Below are positions 6,834 to 13,209 of a stretch of DNA of 13,377 nt, one piece after another. The notes beneath the pieces were generated by a model. It searched no databases, was not told where the DNA came from, and saw nothing but the letters and a program-made list of their open reading frames with translations. The position numbers were made by a program, and so were the translations under genes. Position 1 is the first letter of the stretch. Every line of letters begins with the position of its first letter. Source of the DNA: Sphingomonas bacterium (GTDB lineage: Bacteria; Pseudomonadota; Alphaproteobacteria; Sphingomonadales; Sphingomonadaceae); the NCBI GenBank assembly GCA_026785965.1, contig JAJAYY010000043.1, forward strand, positions 1 to 13,377, read 5' to 3'.

Positions 6834-6867
6834 CAACAAAGGCGGAGAATGGATGTTCCACTCCGCC
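6834..6867 (-). terminator. Terminator-like hairpin between the FAAL gene and cheB
   Basis: On the minus strand, 6867-6841 folds as GGCGGAG paired with CTCCGCC (7 bp). It continues inside as TGGA/TCCA with a 3-nt loop and a 2-nt bulge, and is followed by TTTGTTG. It is 31 bp past the FAAL stop and only a few bases from the cheB GTG. It probably ends or attenuates the FAAL transcript. The interrupted T-tract makes it weaker than the two terminators around secE-nusG. Confidence 0.6.
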
Positions 6868-6898
6868 AGACCGAGCATCGCGTTGCGTTGTGCGGGCG

Positions 6899-8665
6899 CT
6901 ATGCGGCGACGTCGAACGGGGTGATTTCGCCCGACAAATAGAGGTTGCGGGCCTTGGTCCGGCTGAGCTTGCCCGAGCTGGTGCGCGGCAATGTCCGTGG
7001 CGGGACGAGCTCGACCACCGGGGTGATGCCGGTGATCGCGCGGACGCGTTCGCGAATGTCGTCGCGCAGGCGGCCGCGCTCGTCGGGGTCGCTGACCCGG
7101 CAATGGACCAGCACCGCGGGCGTTTCTTCGCCCAGCGGGCCAGTGATCGCGAAGGCAGCGATGTCGCCCGCCTTGAAGCCGGGCAATTGCTCGACCGCCC
7201 ATTCGATATCCTGCGGCCAATGATTGCGGCCGTTGATGATGATCATGTCCTTGGCGCGGCCGACGATGAAAATATAGCCGCCCGAGACGTAGCCCATGTC
7301 GCCAGTGTCGAGCCAACCGTCGTCCGACAGGCATGCCCGGGTCGATTCCTCGTCGCGGAAATAGCCGGCCATGATTGAGGTACCGCGGGCATAGAGTTTG
7401 CCGATCGAGCTGTCGCCGAGCAGGCCGCCATCGGCGCCGCGAATTTCGACTTCCATCCCGACCACCGGCTTGCCGCAATTGACGATTGCACGATAGCGGC
7501 GCGGGCGTTCCTGCGCGGCTGTGCCGACCCCCGACAGTTCGGATTCCTCGACCAGCTCAAGCCTGATGCCTTCGCCCGGGGGCATGATCGATACTGCCAG
7601 CGTCGCTTCGGCGAGGCCGTAGCTGGGGCAAAAGCTGGCCGCCTTGAAACCGGCGTCGGCGAAGCTGTCGACGAACGCCTGCATCACATCGGGGCGGATC
7701 ATGTCGGCGCCATTGCCGGCGATGCGCCAGCGCGACAGGTCGAAGCGATCGGCGGCACGGGTCTGCGAGCTCATCCGGCGCGAGCAGATGTCGTAGCCAA
7801 AGGTTGGCGAGTAGCTCAGCGTGGTGCCGGGATTGCGGCTGACGAGGTCGAGCCAGGCGAGCGGGCGGCGGGCGAAATCCTCGGTCTTGAGATAATCGAC
7901 GCTGAGCTGGTTGGCGACCGGCGACAGCATGCAGCCGACCAGCCCCATGTCATGATACCACGGCAGCCATGAGACGACGCGGTCGCTGTCCTGCACCTCG
8001 ACCCCGATGCCGTGGGCACGAAGATTGTCGAGCAAAGCGCGATGAGTCACCGCGACACCATGCGGAAAGCGGGTCGATCCGCTCGAATATTGGAGGTAGC
8101 CGATATCGTCGGGGCTCGACTGCGGCAGTGCCGCGCTCGACGTGGCGATCTCAGCGAGGCTGTCCCAATCACGCGAGGTGACGCCGCGCAGATCGGCGGC
8201 GGCGGTGGCGAATTCGTTGAGTTCGGGCGGGAACAGGAACAGCTGCGGGTCCGAGCTGGTCAGCATCACGACCAATTGTTCGACATACGCCTCGCGGCCG
8301 CCGAAGCTGGTCGGGAGTGGGAGCGGAACTGGCCAGATGCCGGCATAAATGGCGCCGAAAAAGCAGGCCGCGAATTCGGGACCAGTCTCGGCCACCAGCG
8401 CAAGTCGATCGCCCTTGTTCAGCCCCAGCGCCACGAAGCGCTGCGCATGCGCCAGCGCATCGTCGCGCAGTTCAGCGTAGGGGTATGCGCGCACCAGACG
8501 GCCGCGGGCATCGTGGAAATTCATTCCGCGCAAGCCCTCGGCGGCATAATCGAGCGCATCGCCGAGCGTCGCGAAGTCGGCGATGCGGCGCGGCAATACA
8601 TCAAGCGTTGGGGTGGTTCCAGATGGAACGCTGTCGGCTTCGATCGTGATATGGCGGTCGAGCAC
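6899..8665 (-). CDS. Long-chain fatty acyl-AMP ligase (FAAL family, ANL superfamily)
   Basis: 588 residues, full length for a FAAL. Adenylation motifs appear in order: the P-loop-like LQYSSGSTRFPHGV (about 191-204), SWLPWYHDMGLVG (232-244), SYGLAEATL (348-356), GWLDTGDMGY (450-459), the FAAL-typical INGRNHWPQDIE (477-488), and the A10 segment LPRTSSGKLSRTKAR, whose K566 is the expected catalytic lysine. FAALs activate fatty acids as acyl-adenylates and pass them to an acyl carrier protein or synthase rather than to CoA. The 280-320 stretch, with SYSPTFGYDICSRRM, fits the FAAL-specific insertion region. The start is GTG at 8665, with AGGGA seven bases upstream; an ATG four bases further up is out of frame. 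No PKS, NRPS or carrier protein is in the window, so the acceptor is unknown. A role in sphingolipid or other envelope lipid synthesis is a guess from lineage. Confidence 0.93.
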   Translation of the reverse strand: MLDRHITIEADSVPSGTTPTLDVLPRRIADFATLGDALDYAAEGLRGMNFHDARGRLVRAYPYAELRDDALAHAQRFVALGLNKGDRLALVAETGPEFAACFFGAIYAGIWPVPLPLPTSFGGREAYVEQLVVMLTSSDPQLFLFPPELNEFATAAADLRGVTSRDWDSLAEIATSSAALPQSSPDDIGYLQYSSGSTRFPHGVAVTHRALLDNLRAHGIGVEVQDSDRVVSWLPWYHDMGLVGCMLSPVANQLSVDYLKTEDFARRPLAWLDLVSRNPGTTLSYSPTFGYDICSRRMSSQTRAADRFDLSRWRIAGNGADMIRPDVMQAFVDSFADAGFKAASFCPSYGLAEATLAVSIMPPGEGIRLELVEESELSGVGTAAQERPRRYRAIVNCGKPVVGMEVEIRGADGGLLGDSSIGKLYARGTSIMAGYFRDEESTRACLSDDGWLDTGDMGYVSGGYIFIVGRAKDMIIINGRNHWPQDIEWAVEQLPGFKAGDIAAFAITGPLGEETPAVLVHCRVSDPDERGRLRDDIRERVRAITGITPVVELVPPRTLPRTSSGKLSRTKARNLYLSGEITPFDVAA

Positions 8666-8775
8666 GCATCAATCCCTGGGTTGTTGAACCTGTTCACCGA
8701 CGCCGCGCGCCGACCGGATCGCGCCTTAGCGACCCGCTAGCGTGATGGTGTTGGAGTGTGGCACAAACAAGGCGC

Positions 8776-9333
8776 ATGGCCCCCCGTTTGACCCCTCGCA
8801 GCACTCCGCGCCCGCTCGATCAGGGACAGTTGCGCCAGCTTGCGCTGGCCTATGTTGGACGGTTTGCGACGACCCGCGCCAAGCTGATCATATACCTTCG
8901 CCGCAAGCTTCGCGAACGCGGTTGGGAAGGGACCGAAGAGCCCGCGCTTGCGGCATTGGCGGAGCAGCTGGCGCAACTCAATTATGTCGATGATGCAGCC
9001 TATGCGGTCGCCAAGGCGCGGTCGCTTGGTCAGCGCGGTTATGGCGCGCGGCGGGTCGATATGGCGTTGCGGCAGGCAGGGGTCGGAGACGACGATGGCC
9101 AAGCGGCGCGCGCGGCGTCGGCCGAGGCGGCGGTGACCTGTGCAGTGCGGTTCGCGCAGCGCAAGCGGATCGGCCCGTTTGGAACCGGCGAGCGCGACAT
9201 CAAGCAGCGCCAACGCGACTTGAGCGCAATGATCCGCGCTGGACACGACTTTGCGCTGTCCAAAAGGTTGCTTGAACTAAGTCCAGGCGACACGGAATGC
9301 CTAGAAAAACGCATAAACTCATGGTTAAATTAA
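8776..9333 (+). CDS. recX: Regulatory protein RecX
   Basis: 185 residues from the ATG at 8776. RecX binds RecA filaments and modulates recombination and the SOS response. The three-helix repeats are recognisable: LALAYVGRFATTRAKLIIYL, LRRKLRERGWEG, LAEQLAQLNYVDDAAYAV with SLGQRGYGARRV, and a C-terminal repeat ending LLELSPGDTECLEKRI. An in-frame GTG at 8758 would add six residues but has no properly spaced ribosome binding site; AAGG lies close to the ATG. recA is not in the window. It is divergent from the FAAL gene, sharing a 90-110 bp intergenic region. I see no good match to the alphaproteobacterial LexA box (GTTC-N7-GTTC) there. Confidence 0.88.
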   Translation: MAPRLTPRSTPRPLDQGQLRQLALAYVGRFATTRAKLIIYLRRKLRERGWEGTEEPALAALAEQLAQLNYVDDAAYAVAKARSLGQRGYGARRVDMALRQAGVGDDDGQAARAASAEAAVTCAVRFAQRKRIGPFGTGERDIKQRQRDLSAMIRAGHDFALSKRLLELSPGDTECLEKRINSWLN

Positions 9334-9353
9334 TGCTGGTTAAGTCGGTTTAA
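9325..9353. promoter_or_regulatory. Helically phased TTAA cluster upstream of the cold-shock gene
   Basis: TTAA occurs at 9325, 9330, 9340 and 9350. The last three are exactly 10 bp apart, and the last reads TTAAC. The cluster overlaps the recX stop codon and lies 31-59 bp before the GTG of the two-CSD gene. It is an AT-rich island in GC-rich DNA. The half-sites look like CtrA-type TTAA elements, but the spacing is N6 rather than the canonical N7. It may be a regulator site or part of the promoter. Confidence 0.4.
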
Positions 9354-9383
9354 CGACAGACTGTTTCGTGATATGCAAATCGG

Positions 9384-9983
9384 GTGCAACAGCCGTTAGC
9401 ATCACCTTCGCCGCACGGAGATCCCGCGACGGAAGATTCACGTCCTGAATTTGTATCCTTGCCCGACGACCGGCCGTTTGCGGGCCAGGTCAAATGGTTC
9501 GACGCGACGCGCGGCTTCGGATTCGTGGTCGACGACCGCTTCGACGGCGACATCCTGATCCATTTTTCGGTGCTCAAGGAGCATGGCCGTCGCAGCCTTC
9601 CCGAAGGAGCAACGATCAGCGGAGTGGCAGCGAAGCAGGACCGCGGGCTTCAGGCGCGGATGATTTCGACCATCGACCTGTCGACGGCCTTGCCCATCCC
9701 GCCTCGTCCGGCCCATATTGGCGGCATCAGATCCGACCGCTCGGCGCTCGCCGAAGGGGCGGGCGAGTATGAGCCGGTGGAGGTGAAATGGTTCAATCGC
9801 GTCAAGGGCTATGGTTTCCTCGTTCGGCGCGGGACCGCCGATCGGGAGGACGAAGATATCTTCGTTCACATGGAGACGGTGCGGCAGGCGGGAATAGCCG
9901 ACCTGATCCCCGAGCAGGCGCTCGACGCGCGAATCGCTGCGGGCAAGAAGGGCCTCACGGCGGTCGAAATCCGCGTCATCTGA
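9384..9983 (+). CDS. Tandem cold-shock-domain protein (two CSDs)
   Basis: 199 residues with two cold-shock domains. CSD1 (about 33-97) has [16 protein letters not shown] (RNP1 GFGFV) and DILIHFSVL (RNP2). CSD2 (about 131-199) has [16 protein letters not shown] (RNP1 GYGFL) and DIFVHMETV (RNP2). A Pro/Ala-rich linker (about 98-130) joins them, after an unstructured 30-residue N-terminus. Such proteins bind single-stranded RNA/DNA and act as RNA chaperones; two-CSD forms are common in alphaproteobacteria. The start is uncertain: GTG at 9384 gives the longest plausible protein, with a poor ribosome binding site, and an upstream TGA at 9369 limits extension. It lies 50 bp after recX. Confidence 0.9.
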   Translation: MQQPLASPSPHGDPATEDSRPEFVSLPDDRPFAGQVKWFDATRGFGFVVDDRFDGDILIHFSVLKEHGRRSLPEGATISGVAAKQDRGLQARMISTIDLSTALPIPPRPAHIGGIRSDRSALAEGAGEYEPVEVKWFNRVKGYGFLVRRGTADREDEDIFVHMETVRQAGIADLIPEQALDARIAAGKKGLTAVEIRVI

Positions 9984-10453
9984 TCGCCAGGATTGCCGCG
10001 TCGTTGCTGATCGCAATGGTCGCAGCTTGCCAGCCATCGAACAGCAGCGCGATTGCGCTCGAACGCTCGCCCGCAGGACTGGAACAGGTGCCACTGACGA
10101 TCAGCGGGACAAATGGCGTCAAACATCGCTTCACGGTCGAAGTCGCGCGGACTCCCGAACAACAGAGCCAGGGCATGATGAACCGCCAGTCGCTGGGTCC
10201 CGATCGCGGGATGATCTTCCCGTACGACCCGCCGGTGGCGGCGAGCTTCTGGATGAAGAATACGCTGATCCCGCTCGACATGATCTTCGTGCGCGTCGAC
10301 GGCACGATCGCGCGGATCGAGGAAAATACCGCGCCATTGTCGCTCGATCCGATCAGCGCCGGTGAGCCGGTTGCGGCGGTGCTCGAACTTTCCGGCGGGC
10401 GTTCGGCCGAACTCGGCATCGTCGCTGGCGCGCGGGTCGATTGGTCGCACTAA
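9980..10453 (+). CDS. DUF192 family lipoprotein
   Basis: The core (from about 10085) shows the DUF192 pattern: [54 protein letters not shown] and [13 protein letters not shown], ending VDWSH. Upstream in the same frame is a lipoprotein signal peptide ([16 protein letters not shown]) with lipobox VAAC, Cys at 10028-10030. The first ATG (10016) falls inside the signal peptide, so translation must begin upstream. The candidates are CTG at 9980, which overlaps the previous stop as CTGA, or TTG at 10004. I give the CTG because it keeps the basic n-region. DUF192 proteins have no settled function; many are envelope-associated. The preceding gene overlaps by 4 bp, suggesting coupling. The family is sure; the start is not. 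Confidence 0.85.
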   Translation: MIARIAASLLIAMVAACQPSNSSAIALERSPAGLEQVPLTISGTNGVKHRFTVEVARTPEQQSQGMMNRQSLGPDRGMIFPYDPPVAASFWMKNTLIPLDMIFVRVDGTIARIEENTAPLSLDPISAGEPVAAVLELSGGRSAELGIVAGARVDWSH

Positions 10454-10482
10454 GCGCGTCCCGCTACGCAGACCCCGCGGAC

Positions 10483-10503
10483 AGGCAAGGTGGACGCTTG
10501 CCT
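10483..10503. other. Perfect 7-bp inverted repeat before the NDUFA12-like gene
   Basis: AGGCAAG, a 7-nt loop, CTTGCCT, in the 83-bp gap between the DUF192 gene and the NDUFA12-like gene, 34 bp before the ATG. There is no T-tract, so it is not a standard terminator. It may be a leader hairpin or operator. Confidence 0.4.
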
Positions 10504-10536
10504 CGACGCGCTGGCCGGGGCAAAGGCGACAGCGTC

Positions 10537-10920
10537 ATGGGTCTTTTCGCAAACGCCTTCACCTGGTGGAACGGTGCATCTTGGGGTACGACGATCTTCT
10601 CGCGCCGCAACGGCGAGGAGGTCGGCCGCGACGATAGCGGCAACATTTATTTCAAGCACCGCAAAGATGCTGCTCGGCGGTGGGTGATGTACACCGGTAA
10701 TAATGACAGCAGCCGCATTCCTCCCGGCTGGAACGCGTGGCTGCGCGGGACGATCGACGGGCTGCCCGACGCCGCCTTGCCGCAGCGCCGCGCCTTCGAA
10801 TTGCCGCCCCAGGCCAATGTCACCGGATCGCCAGACGCTTACCGTCCGTCGGGTTCGCTCGGCGGGGCCCGCGTGCGGCCCGCGGCGACCGGCGACTATC
10901 AGGCGTGGAAGCCGGACTGA
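10537..10920 (+). CDS. NDUFA12-like (B17.2-type) complex I accessory protein
   Basis: 127 residues. The region TWWNGASWGTTIFSRRNGEEVG, then DDSGNIYF, RRWVMYTG and SSRIPPGWNAWLRG is the NDUFA12/B17.2 signature. Alphaproteobacteria and mitochondria share this accessory subunit of respiratory NADH:ubiquinone oxidoreductase, which sits at the matrix/cytoplasmic face. The C-terminal 50 residues are Pro/Ala/Gly-rich with no further domain. The ATG at 10537 has AAAGGCGA nine bases upstream; an in-frame GTC-rich extension back to 10441 looks non-coding. It is followed two bases later by the DUF2155 gene, an order I associate with alphaproteobacteria. The other complex I genes are not nearby. Confidence 0.93.
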   Translation: MGLFANAFTWWNGASWGTTIFSRRNGEEVGRDDSGNIYFKHRKDAARRWVMYTGNNDSSRIPPGWNAWLRGTIDGLPDAALPQRRAFELPPQANVTGSPDAYRPSGSLGGARVRPAATGDYQAWKPD

Positions 10921-10922
10921 GC

Positions 10923-11558
10923 GTGCGTACGCGTTACGTCCCATTGCTGGCGATGCTGATGATGGCGGGATGCGACAATCGCCCGCCGAACAAGCCACGC
11001 GCCGATAGCAAGGCAGTCACGGTCGACGTGCCGCAAGCGATCGAGGCGGTCGAAGGCGTCACGCCGATGGCCGATCGAGTCGCGGTGATCGGCCTGCTCA
11101 ACAAGCGCAACGGCATCGTCCGCGACCTGACGCTGAAGCCCGGGCAGGCAATTCGCGTGCGCGACGCTGTGGTCCGCCTGCGGGCCTGCGAGACCAGCGC
11201 GCCGTGGGAAAATGAGCGGCTCACCGGGGCGTTCGTGCAATTGGACGTCGAGCAGACCGATCAACGCTGGAGCCGGGTCTTTTCGGGCTGGCTGTTCAAG
11301 GAAACCCCCTCGCTCAACGTCGTCGAGCATCCGGTTTACGACGTGTGGCCCAAGAGCTGTGCGATGCGCTGGCCCGACGGTGCCGCGGCCCCGGCCAGTC
11401 CCTCGTCGGCCAACAAGAGGTCGAGCGCAGCAAAATCGGGCAGCCGACCTTCGACGGTGGCCCCGGCGCCGGTCGATGGCGAAGCCGATTTGCCGGCCCC
11501 TGTGGAGCCGACCGCGCCCCTGCCCGAACCGAGCGCGGCGCCGAGCAACCCGACATAA
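10923..11558 (+). CDS. DUF2155 lipoprotein
   Basis: 211 residues. The N-terminus MRTRYVPLLAMLMMAGC is a lipoprotein signal peptide with Cys17; its lipobox MAGC is slightly unusual at -3. The DUF2155 core (about 48-147) includes ADRVAVIGLLNKRNGI, LTLKPGQAIRVRDAVVRLRACE, QLDVEQ, WSRVFSGWLFKETPSLNVVEH and VYDVWPKSC. The tail from about residue 150 is low-complexity Pro/Ala/Ser. The start is GTG at 10923, two bases after the NDUFA12-like stop, so the genes are probably co-translated. The whole low-complexity tail overlaps the 3' end of aat on the other strand (11336-11558). The function of DUF2155 is not known; the usual neighbours are NDUFA12-like and aat. Confidence 0.88.
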   Translation: MRTRYVPLLAMLMMAGCDNRPPNKPRADSKAVTVDVPQAIEAVEGVTPMADRVAVIGLLNKRNGIVRDLTLKPGQAIRVRDAVVRLRACETSAPWENERLTGAFVQLDVEQTDQRWSRVFSGWLFKETPSLNVVEHPVYDVWPKSCAMRWPDGAAAPASPSSANKRSSAAKSGSRPSTVAPAPVDGEADLPAPVEPTAPLPEPSAAPSNPT

Positions 11559-12091
11559 GTGTCACGGCTGACCTGGCGCGCGCCCAGGGAAGCGAGGTGG
11601 CTGGTCATGAACTGGCAATCGAGCAGGCTGAACCCGCCAACCTTCATCCGCGCCACCAGCCACGCCAGCGCGACCTTTGACGCGTCGGTCATCAGGCTGA
11701 ACATCGATTCGCCAAGGAAGGCACCGCCAAGCGCGACGCCGTACAGCCCGCCGACCAGTCGGCCATCGTACCAGCATTCAATCGAATGGGCGTGCCCGGC
11801 GCGATGAAGGCCGATCGTGGTGCGTTCGATGTCGCCATTGATCCACGTCTCGTCGCGATCGGCGCAAGCGCGCATGACTTGCTCGAATGCCAGATCGCAT
11901 GTCACCTCGAAACGCCCCGAGCGCAGCCGGCGCGCCAGCGAGCGCGAGCAATGGAAATTGGTCAGCGGGATTATCGCCCGGCGCCGCGGCTCGACCCAGA
12001 ACACTTCGGCTGCGTCGCGGCTGTCGGCCATCGGGAAAATCCCGGCGGCATAGCCGCGAAGCATCACCGCGGGATCGAGCGGCGCGCTCAC
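11336..12091 (-). CDS. aat: Leucyl/phenylalanyl-tRNA--protein transferase
   Basis: 251 residues. Aat transfers Leu or Phe from tRNA to proteins with N-terminal Arg or Lys, marking them for ClpS/ClpAP (N-degron pathway). Visible motifs: GYAAGIFPMAD, FWVEPRRRAIIPL, DLAFEQVMRACADR, ETWI, AHSIECWYDGRLVGGLYGV, FLGESMFS and LLDCQFMTSHLASLGAR. The start is GTG at 12091, whose GTGA overlaps the arsC stop by 4 bp; an upstream GTG at 12124 would add 11 residues inside arsC and is less likely. After residue 187 a Gly/Ala/Ser-rich stretch (188-216) is followed by PDFAALDLLLADEGL and a tail GQRIAQLLGHTS that looks like a genuine sphingomonad Aat C-terminus. Residues 179-251 are antisense to the DUF2155 tail. 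Confidence 0.95.
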   Translation of the reverse strand: MSAPLDPAVMLRGYAAGIFPMADSRDAAEVFWVEPRRRAIIPLTNFHCSRSLARRLRSGRFEVTCDLAFEQVMRACADRDETWINGDIERTTIGLHRAGHAHSIECWYDGRLVGGLYGVALGGAFLGESMFSLMTDASKVALAWLVARMKVGGFSLLDCQFMTSHLASLGARQVSRDTYVGLLGAALGSGRGAVGSTGAGKSASPSTGAGATVEGRLPDFAALDLLLADEGLAGAAAPSGQRIAQLLGHTS

Positions 12092-12435
12092 AGGATCTCG
12101 CGCACCACGTCCTGCGGGCGGCACAGGCGAACGCCTTTTTCCGTCTCGACCAACGGGCGGTTGATGAGGATCGGATGCGCCATCATCGCGTCGAGGATGG
12201 CGCTGTCGCTAACGTCGGGCCCGGTCAGGCCGAGTACATCGGCGAGCGGCTCCTTGGCGCGCAACCCGTCGCGCGCGCTGATCCCGGCGCGCTGGTACAG
12301 CCGTTCGAGTTCGGCGCGCGTCGGTGGGGTCTGGAGATATGGAATGACGGTCACGTCAATGCCCATCTGCTCGAGGATTTCGAGCGTCTTGCGCGACGTG
12401 CCGCAGTGCTGATTGTGATAGATGACGGCTTTCAT
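12088..12435 (-). CDS. arsC: Arsenate reductase, glutaredoxin-coupled ArsC family
   Basis: 115 residues. The protein aligns by eye along its length with E. coli plasmid ArsC. The catalytic Cys is C11 in IYHNQHCGTSRKTL; the three substrate-binding arginines are present at R59 (GLRAKEP), R93 (HPILINRPLV) and R106 (GVRLCRPQDV). It reduces arsenate to arsenite using glutathione and glutaredoxin in the cytosol. All key residues being intact favours ArsC over the YffB/Spx relatives that lack them. The ATG at 12435 is chosen over an in-frame ATG at 12447 because it gives the standard N-terminus. No arsB, acr3 or arsR is in the window, so this is an isolated copy. It is translationally coupled to aat through the GTGA overlap. 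Confidence 0.93.
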   Translation of the reverse strand: MKAVIYHNQHCGTSRKTLEILEQMGIDVTVIPYLQTPPTRAELERLYQRAGISARDGLRAKEPLADVLGLTGPDVSDSAILDAMMAHPILINRPLVETEKGVRLCRPQDVVREIL

Positions 12436-12507
12436 GGTGGCGATCATAACCGGGCGGGACGGGCGGTCAAAGCACATCGCGCGGTCGCCATCGACCGGGG
12501 TCACGGA

Positions 12508-12531
12508 CGGCAGCGTAACGATTCGCTGCCG
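12508..12531. promoter_or_regulatory. 8-bp perfect inverted repeat between arsC and the lipoprotein gene
   Basis: CGGCAGCG, 8-nt spacer TAACGATT, CGCTGCCG. It lies in the 203-bp divergent region, 73 bp upstream of arsC and 108 bp upstream of the lipoprotein ATG. With no T-tract on either side and an 8-nt spacer it fits a dimeric regulator operator, or a leader hairpin if transcription starts before it. The rest of the region shows no promoter I can name with confidence. Confidence 0.45.
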
Positions 12532-12628
12532 GAACGCTTCGTCGCACGCGACGTTAGGGGGCAGTGACATGAGCACCGCCGTCGGGGGACTTCGGGTCCC
12601 GGGGCATGGTCCGCTGAACCAACAGGTT

Positions 12629-12633
12629 GGAGG
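12629..12633 (+). promoter_or_regulatory. Ribosome binding site deciding the lipoprotein start
   Basis: GGAGG lies five bases before the ATG at 12639, a near-perfect Shine-Dalgarno. It excludes the in-frame TTG at 12627, which overlaps it. CCAA at 12619-12622 could pair with TTGG at 12627-12630 and partly cover the site. Confidence 0.85.
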
Positions 12634-12638
12634 AAATT

Positions 12639-13202
12639 ATGAAAAAGTTTGTGATGGCGGCGTTGCTCGCCAGTTCCGTTTCGCTCGGCGCGTGTGCGAC
12701 CAACAGCCGCATGGCTGGTGACGTCGCTCAGGGTGCTGCAGTTGGCGCCGTCGGCGGTGCCGCGCTCGGCGCTTTCGTCCCCGGTATCGGTGTGATCGAA
12801 GGCGCAGCGATCGGTGCCGGCATCGGCGGCCTTGCCGGTGCGGTGTGGGCCGACAACAATAATGACGGCTATGCCGATGGCTACATGCAGAATGGCCAAT
12901 ATTATCAGGGCACGCCGCAAGGCTATGACCCGACGCTGCGCAACGTTGCGACTGGCGCGATCGGTGGCGCCGCGCTCGGTGTGGCTGCGGGTGCGCTAAT
13001 TCCGGGTCTTGGCCTGCTTGAAGGTGCGGTGATTGGCGCTGCGGTTGGCGGTCTCGCTGGTGCAGTGTGGTCCGATAACAATCGCGACGGTCGCGCCGAC
13101 GGCTACATGCAAAATGGGCAATATTATGAAGGCGCACCGGGAAACACCGCGCCGGCCCCGGTTTACAACACCACGCCCGCCGCCAGCGGCGAGCGCGGCT
13201 GA
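12639..13202 (+). CDS. Glycine-zipper lipoprotein with internal duplication and EF-hand-like loops
   Basis: 187 residues. The N-terminus MKKFVMAALLASSVSLGAC is a textbook lipoprotein signal with lipobox LGAC (Cys19). The mature part contains two copies of a unit: residues 35-93 and 105-167. Each has a glycine-zipper hairpin (GGAALG, IEGAAIGAGIGGLAGAVW in copy 1; LLEGAVIGAAVGGLAGAVW in copy 2), then a D-N-N-x-D-G-x-A-D-G-Y-M loop, and NGQYY. Glycine-zipper lipoproteins of the SlyB/OmpA-glycine-zipper type insert into or stabilise the outer membrane. The loop has Asp/Asn at EF-hand positions 1, 3, 5 and 9, so calcium binding is conceivable. It is divergent from arsC with a strong ribosome binding site, so probably a monocistronic, well-expressed gene. 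Confidence 0.9.
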   Translation: MKKFVMAALLASSVSLGACATNSRMAGDVAQGAAVGAVGGAALGAFVPGIGVIEGAAIGAGIGGLAGAVWADNNNDGYADGYMQNGQYYQGTPQGYDPTLRNVATGAIGGAALGVAAGALIPGLGLLEGAVIGAAVGGLAGAVWSDNNRDGRADGYMQNGQYYEGAPGNTAPAPVYNTTPAASGERG

Positions 13203-13209
13203 CCATGAT

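Noticed and set aside
8666..8757. LexA/SOS box upstream of recX
   Set aside because: The GAAC-N2-GTTC palindrome does not fit GTTC-N7-GTTC or GAAC-N7-GAAC in spacing, so I do not call an SOS site.
9325..9353. Canonical CtrA binding site
   Set aside because: All TTAA pairs are separated by six bases or overlap the wrong way; the accepted full site has seven. Kept only as an unexplained phased motif cluster.
12092..12124. Upstream GTG start for Aat
   Set aside because: It adds 11 residues inside arsC. The GTGA stop-start overlap at 12088-12091 gives the standard N-terminus.
12436..12576. N-terminal extension of ArsC to 162 residues
   Set aside because: The added residues match nothing in ArsC; the canonical N-terminus starts at MKAVIYHN, and the extension crosses the putative operator.
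12639..13202. Tandem units in the lipoprotein as CRISPR or DNA-level repeat array
   Set aside because: Only two diverged copies in the coding frame with synonymous changes; this is protein domain duplication.
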